DNA of 64,000 nt from Rhypophila decipiens (GCA_033297075.1 MU858080.1:62001-126000), one strand, 5' to 3'; positions 34,316 through 47,496 are shown, numbered from the stretch's first letter. The notes: generated by a model from the sequence alone, not told the origin. A program made the numbers and translations.

Positions 34316-35554
34316 TCAACACCTTGCGTTCCAAGGAATACCATCCAGATCGTCCATGACATCTTCAAAATTGTCCTCGTCAGACAGGTCACCTTCACTA
34401 CCACCCCCAAAAATGAGGGAAAAGTCGGTATAGACACCTGCATCGTCCGGATCGTCCTCGTAGCGACTCTCGTGCTCCGAAGACGGAAATGCCGTATCCT
34501 CGTCGTCCAGATCGTCCAGGTCAACAAGTTCGATTGCTGGTTTGGACGTGCGAAGTTCTGGTGACAGTATCGGTTTGAGCCGTGGGCTTGGTAGTGGACG
34601 CCGGGCAGACGATGACTCGGGGGGCGCTGGCTGAACGGCAATTCCCGCTCGTTCCAAGATTGTCTGACCTCCTGGATTGCGCGGCATCGGGGTCGGTGGT
34701 GCTGGTGGAGGACCATAAGCCGGGTTGGGACCTAGTTGACTGGGAGCCGTAAATATTTGCCGTAATGTAGAACCCCGGGATAATTCATCTGCCTCGCTAT
34801 CGACTCGCGGCACTGATTGTACTTGTATTTGATGTCGTAAACGAAATCGGTTGATCACTGCTTGACGTCTTAGGAACGACGATGGGCTAGGATGAGACTG
34901 GAGATTCTGTGTTCCGGGGTAAATCATCCTCCTTGCTGCCAGAATTGTAGCGAGCTTAAGAAAACGCCTGTCTCCCGATGCAACGGATTCCCGATTGAGG
35001 ATGTGGGTGGCTGGAAGTGAGAAGGGTTCTGAAAGGCGTGAGGTGATGAGATGCCGCAGAAGGCGCCGCTTCTTGACGCTCAATGTGGATGTGCCTGGTC
35101 CGTCGACATCCGTGTCAGGGCGACGACGTTTGAGTGATGGCCTAGGTGCTGGTGATGCTTCTCTCACAGGATATGCCAAAACCGTTGCTTCCGTTCCGGT
35201 AGGCTCGGCACATGCTATCTTGGGTACCGGGGGCGTGGTGGGAGTCAAAAGAATCGAGGATGGTACCGGCGTCGACAACTTTGAGTCGAGGCTGGAAGAC
35301 GACGCTGACATGGACTTCACTGGTGGCAGTATCGGAGAATTCGGCCCTACGCCCTTCAATGCTCCCTGCAACTGCTCCTTTCCGGACTTTGACAGTTCAG
35401 ATAGTCGGTCGTTCAATCCTGCTATCGACGATACTTGTAATAGTGCTGTGTCAAGGCTCACGGGTTCGTCCCGTTTGAATCGAATATCGTGAAAGTGCCA
35501 TGGCCCGTACTGTTCAAACGAGCTCTGGCCGAGGGATTCCACCTGAAGCCCCAT
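34316..35554 (-). CDS. Uncharacterised Ser/Pro-rich, acidic-tailed protein
   Basis: Open frame of 412 aa starting at ATG 35554 (ctgcaATGG). I do not recognise a family. The N-terminus (about 1-60) is ordered-looking (QYGPWHFHDIRFKRDEP, then a short amphipathic stretch). A Ser/Pro/Thr-rich region to ~130 leads to a putative bipartite nuclear signal (KRRR near 143 and KKRRLLRHL near 161). A helical block lies at 180-250 (RRFLKLATILAARRMIY), and the last ~80 residues are very acidic (DLDDLDDEDT, SDEDNFEDVMDDLDG). The composition fits a nuclear regulator or chaperone-like protein. A strong donor-like site (gcag/gtgaga, minus strand, near 35610) lies just upstream, so a further 5' exon, coding or not, is possible; I could not find a phase-consistent coding one. 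Confidence 0.72.
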   Translation of the reverse strand: MGLQVESLGQSSFEQYGPWHFHDIRFKRDEPVSLDTALLQVSSIAGLNDRLSELSKSGKEQLQGALKGVGPNSPILPPVKSMSASSSSLDSKLSTPVPSSILLTPTTPPVPKIACAEPTGTEATVLAYPVREASPAPRPSLKRRRPDTDVDGPGTSTLSVKKRRLLRHLITSRLSEPFSLPATHILNRESVASGDRRFLKLATILAARRMIYPGTQNLQSHPSPSSFLRRQAVINRFRLRHQIQVQSVPRVDSEADELSRGSTLRQIFTAPSQLGPNPAYGPPPAPPTPMPRNPGGQTILERAGIAVQPAPPESSSARRPLPSPRLKPILSPELRTSKPAIELVDLDDLDDEDTAFPSSEHESRYEDDPDDAGVYTDFSLIFGGGSEGDLSDEDNFEDVMDDLDGIPWNARC

Positions 35555-38500
35555 TGCAGCAGATATCCAATCCTAGCACTCCTAACCAGAGGTGAGTCTC
35601 ACCTGCCGGTAACCTCGTTTGCTTCTGAGCAGCTGGTGTCGTCACTAACGGCGCATCGTTGGTTTGCGAGTCCTGATGGGGTCTTGAGTTGGCCAATCCT
35701 GCTTTCCACCTTGGTTGATACAAGCCTGCCGGAAAATAAACCTTCGCCAACGACAACCGAGCCGGGAATAGAATACGAGCCTGCGGATGGTGAAATGGAA
35801 CTCCAGGCCACACCTGCTCGGGGTCGTCGGTTCGGGTGATGGAGAAGTACGAGCTCAGGCGTTAGACAAGCGTACAAGACGACCCCGAGTTCACAAGATA
35901 TCCAGAAGGAGAAAGTAGGGATCGACCGTCTTCCCAGACCGGTTGTGTCTGCTTTAAGAGGGTGGGATGTCTCCACGGACCCAGACAGGCGGGATGGGAG
36001 AAGAGACGAAAGAAGGCCGAGTAGGTAGGGGACCAAGTGGTGGTGCTGCAGGAGGCACGAGGGATCTATTTATTCGAGGCGGGAGAGACAGCCGGGGAGG
36101 GGTGGGTGGAAACGTAGACTACAGCACAGTGCTGACACACCCAGGCTGGCGGTGTCGGGTGGAGAAGATGGAGATCTTGGGCCCTTGGAGAGCGCGTCCT
36201 CGTGAGGTCGCAACGATCAATAAAGACTAGTGCAACCACCAGACTGGACAAGGGAGCAAGCCAGGTTGTACTGTAAGCCAGGCGTACCGGAGCGGGCTAG
36301 GCTGTGACAAGGGCAGCAAAGGAGAGGCTACACTACCTAGCCAGACCCAAGGTTGCACGACATGGGTGCCTGTGGTCGAGAAAAAGCTGGGGATGGAGGT
36401 GGCACTGGTCAAAGTCGGGGAAGGACGTCTGCGCTGACTGGCTGGACGCTCTGGAGAGGCGGAGAAGCTGGAAGGAGGTGTGCGTGCACCGAGTTGTAGG
36501 TACAACTTGGGTTGGCCGTTGAGAGGCAAGCGTGATGACTTTCCCTCCACTAACGATCGAGGCCGGACCAGTCAGGACGAAGCCTTGAGAGGGAAACGGG
36601 TGGATAATCACGCAGAAAACTGCTGATGTTGAGACCGGTGATCAGAAATCATTTTGCGACTGTGGGCATGCCGGGAGTTGGTCCAAGTCGTTGCTCGTAT
36701 TGTCAAAAATTGTCCCTATGTTGTTTGACGCTCTCAGTTCCCGGAGAAAATGGTCAAGGAATAAGGCACACAAGTGCCGAATCACCCTACAGGTCAATGA
36801 TCCGTGTTTCTTTTTTCCCCGAGCCCTTGAAGCCAAGCAAACAAGACTCTTGATCCTTCAAATTGTCTGGGTCTGGCTGGCTGGGTCTCTCTCCTGGACA
36901 GGTCTCGATGGGGGATGGTCTGGGATGGGGAAAAAGACGGGCACCAAGAAGGGCGCAACGGCAGTCCGGAAGGACCACGGTCACGATTGGATTACCGCTG
37001 TCAGCAGACACCTGCGGAATACAGTGAGTGAGACTGTTGAGTGGCAGGATGGCTCGGACGGGCAGCAAGGTCGGCGACTTGATGTGTGGTGCCTCACCAC
37101 GGAGCGAGGAGAGTGGCCAGTCGTCGAGTTTTGATGGCGTAATCGAAAGTCGAAATTCATTTTTGAACTCTGCAGTGCGCCAGTGCAGCAAGCAGGAGCA
37201 AAGAATTGAGTGCACGGTACGGAGGACGGAGCACTAAAGCCGCAGCACAAGGCCCTGGACTTCTGGAGGGTCACTTCCCCAGAGCCACGAACTGGCAACT
37301 GGGAAGGTGCGTCTGATGAGAGTGCTTGCCAGTGCTTGCGTCTCGTGTGCCCCCAGGTGAATGAAGGAAAGAGCCAGATCCCTGCACTGGACCAGTGGAC
37401 TGCGCTAGGCTGTGAGAAGGAAAGAGCCCCCCCTCCTGTCTCGTGCGCCTGTCCTTTTTCGATCTTGGGACGGACAAGGAGTGGGCAGCGAGAAACTGAC
37501 AAGGCCTCTCCTCTTTCCCCGGAAAATTCCCCACCAGACTAAAGTGCCAGGCCTCGCTCTCAGTTAGACCAGGGATGTAATATTCCCTGTCAATATCACA
37601 CACCCTGGCGTCCTAAGCAGCGTAATAATAAAGGAGACAAGTGACCGGTTCTTCTCTTTGTGCGACAGGCGACAAGGAGAACTTGAGACTGCAATTATTT
37701 TTTCTCCGTTCTTGTTGAACTCTTATTTTCCGCTTGGCAAGCTTGACCGACAATTTGAACATGCATTTCTCAAAGTCACCGTGCCTTTCGAAAGAGCCGC
37801 GATACCGCCCCCCTCTCCTCGCTTCCCATGCAAGTAACATTGAAACAAATTTAGACTGCGGGGAAGATCATGTAAGAAAGGGGCGAGCTTCTCTGTCAAT
37901 GTGTTTTGTACTACAATGTCTCTAGCGAGCATAACACAAATCGCTATTCATCCAGCCCTTGTCTTAGCACTCGATTCTGGTACCGAGGGCACTGAGGAGA
38001 ATGCGCATTTAGGCTTTGCCATAATATCCTTCATCCATCTTGCTGGAATTGCGCGTTCGCTGACTTGGAGAAGGATATTTTCCTGAGCCGTTGTTCAAGG
38101 AACTCGGCAAGTAACAGAGGTACAACAGTCGAGGCCGAGAAAGGCCGTCATGACATGGTTGTAATGGTTGTAATTGTCTTGACCGTTCATATGTACTCCG
38201 TATGTACGGCCATGCAGACCTCAGCCGTGCATGGCGGCGTTCCTCGGGCTCCCACGTCGGTGACGGCAGTGTTGCATACAAGACAACTCAAATACTCTTG
38301 ACAAGTCCTTCGCAAGTCAAATGTTTTCAGTCTCTCAACTCACTCCGGAGAAGACTTGTGTGTGCCTGCCGAATGAAGGTCAAAGTTGGTCGTCGGCCTT
38401 TGGCCAAGCCAAATCAGCCGTCGAGAATACTCCCTCGATCTTATTCGACGGAAAAGGTCACGCGGCGCGAAAAACTCGCTTGCTTTCCCCAAATATGATT

Positions 38501-41500
38501 ATGAACCAATCAAGCCACTGCCCTGTCCTCCATTCTGCAGGAACTTCCTTTTTGGAGGTGTCCGTACAGGAAATTTGTGTGAGTGAATATGTTCTTTGGG
38601 GAGAGGAGGAAGCCAACGAGAGTAATTCTCACCATCCAGGTTGATATCACAGAGACCAGACAGCACCATTGAGCCGGAGCGTGCAGTGACGAACTTCTGG
38701 TGTCTGTCTGTACAACCAGATGGCCTTCGTAAGCAGTACGACCTCGTGATGGAAATCGATTTATTATTTCATGCAGCCCAAGAAACCCATACACCATAAG
38801 ATGGGCTCGAAATCTGACCTTTGACTTGAAAGTCGCAGCTTTTGCACGGGCCATTTCTCGGTTCCCGATATCATCGTCATCTGGGTCGATGGTAACTGTC
38901 TCGTTTCAACATCCAGTCTTTTTTTGGCAATGCCGGAACATGCCCCGTCCCTCTTCTCATTCCGTGCTTTTGAACACGGGTCGACCTCGGGGTGAGATTG
39001 AACCGGAATACCGAACTGGGAAAACAATAAAATTATTTGAAGTTTTAAGAAAGCAAATTTAACTGAAAGGAGTATTGACTGACAAAACTTTAAATCTGTA
39101 TCCCGAAACCTTGGCACCACCATCAAAACGATGCCAGCAAATCATCGGCATCGAAGGTCTCGGCGTCCAATTATTTATTGTAAAACGGTTATAACAGTTC
39201 TCACTTCTTTAAGACCGGTTTCGCTGAATCATCATCATAGCTTTCTCCGTTCTTCAAGCCGTATATCTTTTGAGCCCACCGGTGGCAAGACCTACCAGAC
39301 AACACGTGTCGTGCCTTCCATGCCGGATTTGACAGATCTCGAGAGTCTTCGTTGCTGAAGCCGCGCTATCCAAAAGCATCACCGAGAAGAGAAGGAGGGA
39401 GGCTTGAAGTTTTTCTTTGCTTCCCCTTTTCTTTCTTTTTCTGACTTTCGGAGACATGAGATCGGTTTCAACCGAGAAGTTTCCGCATCCCGGCCTGAGG
39501 CTGAGGCCCAAGGAAATGCGGAACTGGGAAAGAAGCAACAAAAGGACTGGGAGTGGAAGTCTCTCTGTCCCCGGGCCCCTGTTCGACAACTCCTTAGCCC
39601 TCCCCTAGGCGCGATCCTCCCGCGAATATCCGTGGCGTACGCTAACGAGAACCCCTGTGATGCCACATTCCGTACCACGCTACGGAAAACGCTAGTGCAC
39701 TGAGCCCCTGAAAAAACTGATCTCAGCAACCCTGTAACTTGCGCCCCACAATTTGAACATTTTCTGGGGAGCAGGGGAGTTGATGAAGAACCATGGTTTG
39801 TTCATCATTGGACAGCAAGTCGTCGGTGAAGTCAGTTTCGCGACATCCAAGATCACAGAGGGAGCTCTTGGGAGTCTGGTGATGGCATCAAAACAATTAA
39901 CCGCTAGCAACATCGTTCAGCGGTCAACGAGCTACGTACCATGGTTATCTTCACACCCATCAACGAAGTTCACATCCACCTTCCTCCCCTTGTCTGCCAA
40001 AACTCTCCACCATCTCGTCTGTTCTTCAACGGACCGGACCGTCGTCACAGGGTCTGAGCGGGAACGAACGGGAGGGCGACAAGCCGACAACCAAGCTCAG
40101 AAAGTGAAATATTTCCAGTCAGCCCAGCCTAGCTGTCACGCCCGGACCATATATCACAATAATCACATCTTGTCAATTTAACGTTCATCACAACCACCAG
40201 AAATACGGGTAATGGAAATCGAAGAAATGAACACAATGTCACAGTGGAAACGCCCACGTGGAAACCAACCCGGAATGAGCAATAGCCTCGAGGTTCCGAA
40301 TTATAATCTCAGTCCACTAATTCGAGGATAACCGCTCTGTGAGTCGCTGGCTTCACACCACCTAGTACGATTGGCACCTCAACAGGGCTGGAAACCATAT
40401 CACATCTTCAACTTGACGTGTCCCGATTGAACCTCAGAACTTTCATTTCTTTCCCGATATATCAATTAATCATGTCTTGGACCCTGCATAAACATCACCC
40501 AGCTGAGCAGCCTTCTACCGGTTCCGGTAGACCTCTTCCTGTAGTAGCAATCCTAAAGAAGGTGAACGACATTTCATGATGAACATGATGTGTGGTCTGC
40601 TGACCAACTCCGGCTTCCGTGCCATTCGAGGCCGGCCAGGCCTTCCCGTGTTACCCCAACATCCGGCATCAAAATGCCGATCCGGCAGTCCAGCCAGGTC
40701 CGGGGCGTGGGAAATGGGGCCTGGACTCTTCTGCCGAGGGCAACGACTCGTGAGCCACAAGACGAGGCAACAGCGACCAAGATCAAAAGAGTACCTAGAA
40801 TCGCTCAACCCTGGATCACCAGTCTCCTTCTGGTATCCATTGTCTTTCCAACTCTTCTTCGCTCTCTCGCCACCCAGCTCTCCTTCACACGCACCTCCTG
40901 GTCGCCTGGACGCCACAAACGAACGGTTTCTCGCTTCTAGCCATCTTCTTCCATCTGCAAGTCTGCCGTTTTTCCAAGTCAGTTCTAGGATACCTAGATA
41001 CGGTACCCTCCCACACAAAAAAAGAACCATGCCAAACGAGTGCCAGCAAGCAACATAGCAGCAGCTGTCATCAAACACTTTTCGCCGCCAGAACCTTGAC
41101 CGGACTGTTCCCCCAGATGACGCTACCAAGCAAGCGGCAAGCCACAATTTCAACTCGAGTGCTGCGTGGGGGACAAAGTACATTGACAATGCGTGTTGAA
41201 ATGTTTAGCAGTTTTGGGCGGCGACAGGGCTGCCCAAGCAGACGGGACTCCTTCTCCTGACAAGGCAGGTATCTCCCGCTCTTCCCGCATTCGGTGCCTT
41301 GGAGAGATGTCATGGGGTATCATTCTATATGTGAATGTGTGTCGTTACAATCCAGATTTTGGTGTTTTCTGGTTCGTGGTACAGCGCGCTCACCTGTCGT
41401 TGGTGGAGAGTATATACACCGCTCACCGACCTTGCTGAAGGCCCTCAATACTTTCAGGATCCGAAGAATCATCAACCGGGCGGTTTCTTTGCGGCATAAT

Positions 41501-43358
41501 ATGGATATGCACAGGAGACAGACGGGCCGGCATGGCCCTGCCCTGGTAATGGGGTGTGTTAATGAGATCGAGGTCTGACCGAGGTGGGAATGCCAATGTT
41601 ACGATTCATCTCTGGTAAACTGACATGAGTTTGTGATACAGATCTGATGGAGATGGACTACGATCGTAGATCGGTTCATGTCAGCTCCTTGGACTGTACG
41701 CACAATGACCAGGCCGGCGAGGTGGTCGTTCACTGGCTCAGCGGTGAGGACTGAAGACTTGGACAGGACGTGTTCACCGGTCACAAGTACGTAAGGCGAT
41801 GTACTTCCTTCCGCTGCGCCCTTGAAATTGACAGCTAAACCGTTTCCCCTGCCCCATGGGGAAGACATCAGAACGGGGGAATTTGGATCTCACAGCAGGC
41901 TAGCGCCCTTTGCCTTTCGAACCAAACAGCTTGCCCGTACCAACTTGCATACTTCTGTGCAGAGTCTTTGTAACTGTACATGCATACAGTGGGGGTCAAA
42001 ATTGAATTCATCAAGCAAAGGAGCATCACGTCTTTGCTTGCTTCACACCATTAAGGATAATTCATCTAGGCGTTCGTCCAATAACCGTCGACTGAATCCA
42101 TCCATCAAGCCCTCGAGCGATCCATGATGAGGAAGCAAAAATCTATATCTGTTCGATTTATATCCACCACAGATTAAACGTCAGTGAAGTGACAACGGAC
42201 AGTCCCGCCATCTTAAACGATTCCAATCGACGCAGGTGGAAAGGTCCGTGGCCAGGGCAAGTTTATCTGGTACGGATGCACCGAATTCCATGTCCGCACA
42301 GTACACGCCAGATTCTTGGGAACCTTATTAGGCGCCGCACCCCCCCATCATCTTTCAGTTTCTCGGTATGGATCATATAAGACCTTTTAAGAGTATGGAT
42401 GTGCTCAAAGAGTCCAGAGCTGAATGCTTCATCATGGGATTGCCTCACAAACCGATGAACTGCCTGATTCCAGGGACGGACGGTTCTGTGAACTTGCAAA
42501 GGTACAAGGGAACTTGACCCCCACTCAGGCTAACCTGTGACCCCCCAAGCAATCGAGGCTTTTGGGGGATCATCAGTCAGAGGTGAGAGTGACTTCGGTT
42601 TCGCTTCAGAATGCAGTGACAGCTGAGTGTTTGTTACCGGCAACATCTTATACCAAAGAGCTCTTATTATAGCTTGGCTTTTCTGCATCTCCTCCGTAAT
42701 TTAGTTTTTTCGACCCCGCGTCGTGCAGAATGCGCAGGCTTGCATCTCAATGAATTTGGAAGTGCCTGCCTGTTTCGGGTATTGTTGGTGAATAATGTAA
42801 AATCATTGGAGATGAAAGCAGATCGGGACTTGATGGAGAAGGAACGAGGCTAGAGGGAGGCGATCACTTGACCAAGCATCTGACTTGCCCTTGGTCGTTT
42901 GTCAGATCCACATCCACTTGTCCAATTCAAGTTAAATCCAAACCCCATTCACATGGACAAGATACCTCGGCAAGGTCACCCCTCTCTCCCCAATCGCGAT
43001 TGCGACCCCTTTCGTGGTCGTTTGGCCAATTGACCAACGGGCCAATCAGACGATGCGGTTCGTCCGGTGAATTCAGCTTCCAGGGCGGCCGATGCCCGAA
43101 ATCGACTGAAATGCCGAACGTGTTGAGCTTCGGCTGACGTACTCCGGCCGGAGTTAACAAACATCATCTCAAAATGTTTGATGAGATGAATTATTCTCTC
43201 TTGAATTCATGGTAATTGTTAAGTGGTGACACCAATCTCTTCGTCGTACAAACTCGCCGACCAAACCATTCAGCTCATGTTCTCAACTCTCGCAAAGATC
43301 TACCTTTGCAAGCTAACACGGAGTGGTCACTGAATATCACCGGCACAGTCTGTCTAAC
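35555..43358. other. 7.8-kb gene-poor stretch
   Basis: The longest empty interval in the window. Many overlapping frames of 100-220 codons exist on both strands (for example 36981-37502 minus, 39753-40181 plus, 40515-41189 minus), but none shows a domain, biased composition or coherent introns. Base composition is mixed rather than AT-rich, so it does not look like heavily RIP-mutated repeats. It may hold long leaders, non-coding RNAs or unrecognised lineage-specific genes. Confidence 0.45.
42965..42970 (+). promoter_or_regulatory. CCTCGG box upstream of the thioesterase gene
   Basis: CCTCGG is the core bound by the FarA/FarB fatty-acid-response regulators in filamentous ascomycetes. It lies about 390 bases before the thioesterase ATG. 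A 6-bp match can occur by chance, so this is only suggestive. Confidence 0.3.
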
Positions 43359-44580
43359 ATGGCCGGCAGTAACGATACTCCCGGGGACGATCCCCGGTTA
43401 AGCTACCAAGAGGCGCTGACCCTCGTGGAACTCCCTCCATTGCCGAGTTCAGTGGGAACCACGAGCGGCTCAGTCCGCCGGTTCATGAGCACGAGTCCGG
43501 TATATGTCCAAACAACCGACTACCCCAGAGACCACCCGCTCTGGGGTATGCACAAGTCCGGTTTTGGCGGCCACGTATATGCTCAGTCCGGATTGGCCGC
43601 TTACAAGGTCTGGAGGAGTGTAGAGGACCAGAAAGGTGCCAAGCCTCATGAGCGGTTGGGGATTCATGCAAGTATAAATTGGCCTACGCCTCTGTTTTGG
43701 GACTTTCATCTGACAAAGGCAAATTCAGACCATCCATGGATACTTCACCCTAGCCGCGAAACCGGACCGGCCCTTTGTCTACCACGTCCAAGTTCTCACC
43801 ACCCTTCGCAGCCTAGCGACACTCTCAGTGACGGCCTACCAACCCTCTCAGCCCAGCACGAATCCCAAGGCAGATTATTTCCCTCTAGCCGACGGTTCCT
43901 TACCGCTTGAACCACCTTCATTTACAGGAATCGTCTCCTTCAAGCTCGCAGAGGCCCACAGCTCAGGCGTCAACTCCCAAGAAGCTCCTCCCCAAGTCCG
44001 TTTCGCCGACATCCTCTCTTCTCGGCGCCCGTCGGAATGGGCCCCGTCACCAATTACCGACATCGAGGCCATCGTAGAGTACTTTGCACACGAGAACAAA
44101 TCAATAGTGGGTCTGTTTCCGATGGTGGACGTCAAGAAAGTCGACATGTCGGCCTATAACAAGGACAAACCACCCCATGAACGACGCGAGATTTCGCTCT
44201 ACAGGCTTGTCAAGCCCTTGCCTTCCCCGGCAGACGGGAATGATTCGATACTGGTACATGCGTTTGCGGCGGATAGGAACGGGCTGCTGATGGTGGGGAA
44301 TCATAATGGACTGGGACATAAATTCGGGAAGGCGGCCACGATCAGCAATACCTTTGTGGTACACGAGAATGTCAATGAGGCAGTTATGGAGTATGGGACT
44401 GGAGAGGGCAGGGATTTGGGGAATGAATGGTGGGTTATGGAATATTCGTTTCCGAGAACTGCGAGGGGACGTGGGATCGTGGTGAATAAGATTTGGAGTC
44501 CCAAGGGAGTGCATGTTGCAACTGAGTATCAGGATGGTGTGGTTCGGTCGAATGAAGCCTCGGAGAAGGTCAAGTTATGA
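43359..44580 (+). CDS. TesB-type acyl-CoA thioesterase (double hotdog)
   Basis: Hydrolyses acyl-CoA to free fatty acid and CoA; related to peroxisomal Tes1/acyl-CoA thioesterase II. Exon 1 is 43359-43667 and exon 2 is 43729-44580, giving 386 aa. The first hotdog (about residues 50-145) contains GFGGHVYAQSGLAAYKVW and, after splicing, IHTIHGYFTLAAKPDRPFVY. The second (about 200-370) contains NGLLMVGNHNGLGHK, GNEWWVMEYSFP and VNKIWSPKGVHVATEYQDG. The join needs a GC-AG intron: donor gcaagt at 43668, acceptor ttcag ending 43728. The neighbouring GT (43672) gives the wrong frame. Start aacATGGCC is the best context; an in-frame upstream extension is non-ATG. The C-terminus (EKVKL) is not a clear peroxisomal PTS1. 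Confidence 0.85.
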
Positions 44581-45196
44581 GCTTGCATGGGTTGGGAGAG
44601 AAGATGTCCAGCCTCTCTCCTACAGTTGGATTTATAAGATGCTGCATACTGTAAATAGCGTAGATAATTAGATAGACTCATACTCGTAGTTATAGATCAC
44701 GCATAGATCAGAGCCACTTACCTTTTATGAAAGACGGGTGGCTGTTGTCCCGGACACCCGGAGGGCGCACACCGGCCCGGGCCGACAAGCACATTCTTCC
44801 TTCCCGGATTTTCTTCAGCCAACAGAAACTGTGAAACCATCACTTAAGATGATACTCGGGTTTCTCTCGCATTTCTGTTTTTCACTGAAGGGCAAAGAGA
44901 AGCCCGGGAAGGATGAGATCATCCCTCGAATAATCACGTGCCAAGTCACATGTCGCTCCTGCTAATCCGAATCAGGAAACGACCTCAGCATTGCTCACTG
45001 AAGTGGGGCCATACAAACTTGCTCCGGAGCTTGGAAACTTGGCCTGTGCTTGCTGCTCTGTGCCAGCCAATGCGTGCTAATTGAATCAGGCCATTTCCCT
45101 CTGCTCTGCTGGAAAACAAAATCACGAACCTCTGACAGAACCTCTCCCCTCCACTCCCAGTCAATCCGACAACCAACCAACAACACCCTCTCGAAA
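44581..45196. other. Spacer with the cox4 promoter
   Basis: 3' flank of the thioesterase gene and upstream region of cox4, ending in a CT-rich leader. No gene seen. Confidence 0.5.
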
Positions 45197-46437
45197 ATGT
45201 TTTTGCAGCGTACCGCCGTGGCTGTCGCTCGCCGAGCGGCCGTCGCCCCTGTGCTCCGTCGCAGCATCGCAACCACCGTTGTGCGCCGTAAGTTTTTTCT
45301 GTTGCCTGTCGTCATTCCCTCGGTCGGATCGGATCGAATCGGGTTGGGCCTTTGAGACCGGGAATGGAGGTAATTGGGCAATGGCAAAGAGGAGGACACT
45401 TTTGGAGGAAGTAATAAGGACGGGCAGGTCCGGGAGAATTTTGGAATGACGATGGGGGATTCAATTGATTGAATTGAACATCAGGTACTGACTTTGCGCG
45501 CGTTTATTACAGGCTCCGAGAACAAGGCTCCTACTCCCGCCGGCATCAAGCCCCTCAGCGGTATGACTCCCCCGAACATTTCTACTTTTTGACAAACCGA
45601 GGAAATCAATTGCGTCACGATTCTGTGTCTGGAGGGGGTTCGATTGGGAGCTTGGTTGAGCTTCGAGCTTCGAGCTCCAACCTCCAGCTCTGACACCATG
45701 TGGAACCCGGACCTCAACCACCACCTTTCAACACTTCTCCAATCTCACAACCTATCAAAATCGACCCAGAAATCGTAAGAGGAGGGAATGCTCGGCAACT
45801 TATCTTTGAATCGAGAGAATGAGGAGGGGCCATTTATCGGCTGGCGGAGCTGGAGAAACAATGGCTGACGTATTGATGAAATACAGAGATCAAGACCTAT
45901 GAGGACCTTCTCGGACCCGGTGCCGCTCCTGGTACCGTCCCCACCGACCTCGAGCAATCCACTGGTCTGGAGCGTCTCGAAATTCTCGGAAAGATGGAGG
46001 GTGTTGATATCTTTGACATGAGGCCGCTTGATGCTTCCCGCAAAGGTAATTCCACGTCCCAGGAAAGTCAATTGGGGGTTATGAAGCTGACTGGATGCTA
46101 GGAACTCTCGACAACCCGATCATGGTCAAGTCTGCTGGTGCTGAGCAGTATGTCGGATGCACTGGCTCCCCCGCCGACTCTCACAACGTTATCTGGCTCA
46201 CGGTTCGTGCTCCTGCTCTACAATAATCTTCCAATAGATGAAGTAAGGGTATAGGCTGACAGCTTCGCGACAAATTAGATCTCCCAAGAGCGCCCCGTTG
46301 AGCGGTGCCCCGAGTGCGGCAGCGCCTACAAAATGGAGTACATCGGACCTGAGGATGATGGCCACGGCCACCACGATCACCACGGCTGGGAGGAGCCCAA
46401 GACCTTTGCCGATTTCGTCAAGCCCGAATACCACTAA
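45197..46437 (+). CDS. cox4: Cytochrome c oxidase subunit Cox4 (mammalian Vb)
   Basis: Nuclear-encoded, zinc-binding matrix-side subunit of mitochondrial respiratory complex IV, needed for its assembly. Five exons: 45197-45287, 45513-45560, 45887-46045, 46102-46202 and 46279-46437, all GT-AG, giving 185 aa. The N-terminal ~30 residues (MFLQRTAVAVARRAAVAP) are Arg/Ala-rich with no acidic residues, a typical mitochondrial presequence. The conserved body contains IKTYEDLLGPGAAPGTVPTD and DNPIMVKS. The zinc ligands appear as Cys119 (YVGCTG), His127, and Cys143 and Cys146 (ERCPECGS). A His-rich tail (GHGHHDHHG) precedes the end. Introns 1 and 2 (225 and 326 nt) are long for this window. No defects. 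Confidence 0.95.
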
Positions 46438-47496
46438 ATTACTTTTCCGTGGATGAAAATGGGACGAGACGAAAGGGTGATGGTTGGTTAGTTAGCGGCA
46501 TCATGAAAGAAGAGCACACTACACTGCGCTACGCTTCCGTTTACCACTATGATTAGATTTCTGCGAGTGAGTGTCTGTGTGCGTGCGTGGTTCCCTTGGT
46601 CCCCTCCTTTCGGTTTTCGTTGTTGTTACGGCTGGCTGCTGCCTTCATTTGGAAAGGGGCGGATAACTTGTAGATTACATATCTCAGGGATTAGAAGTGA
46701 GAGGAGGGTGGAGGGAGGGTTGTGTATAGAAATGTTTAACTTTTTCTTTGTTATGCTATGTGCCATATCTCTATGTAGATGGGTCTGAGATGTCCCTGTG
46801 TCACGATCCGTAGCTGATCTAGGTACGGCGGTTCCCTCCACACAAGGACACATATGACATGGGTATCAAGCTCCGTAGGTCTAACGAAAGCTTCTACGTT
46901 GCCCGATCCCAGGTGAGTAATATGCCATCCAAGATTAGCTGCTCGAGTAACTACACAGCTGGGTGTCCTGTCTGTCAGGCTTGGGATCTCTGGCTATGCG
47001 GATTACGCTCCTCTCTTGGTCTAGTCCTTGCCCGCCATCGCACTTCTACTTTGCCACTGATTGCGTTTGTTGCCATTCCTAGACTCGGTGATCTAGTTTC
47101 CTGGGTGGTGTATTGTGACGGGCCTGGCTGGGACAGACACCCTCTCCGAGTAGCACGTAGGACTTGGGGAGGCGGAGACCAACCCAGAAAGACACGGAAT
47201 GGGTGTTGCGCACAATGAGTAAGGCGAGAGGGCGTCCATGTTGCAGGTGGTGTGTGGGTCAGCTAGCCTCGCTACCTTACCAGTTGGATTCGAGGTTGGC
47301 GAACAAGGTTGTCATGGGAGGTTCTCTGGGAGCGCTGAGCTGGACCAGCACTCGGTTCCCGCATTAATGTCCTGCCTCATTCCCAGTATATGCGCTGCCT
47401 GGTTGAGCTGTCAGATCGCCGCTCTTCTCTCTCCCGTTTCTCTCTTTCTTTTTGGAAGGAAACGATCAGCTCCTCAGGTGGGTGTCAAGAGAAAGC
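46438..47496. other. Convergent spacer
   Basis: Between cox4 and the leftward DUF4604 gene. The frames at 46549-46788 and 46859-47218 have no recognisable features. Contains 3' untranslated regions of both genes. Confidence 0.5.

Noticed and set aside
40515..41189. 224-codon minus-strand frame
   Set aside because: No domain, irregular Cys/Trp/Arg content and an equally long frame on the opposite strand.
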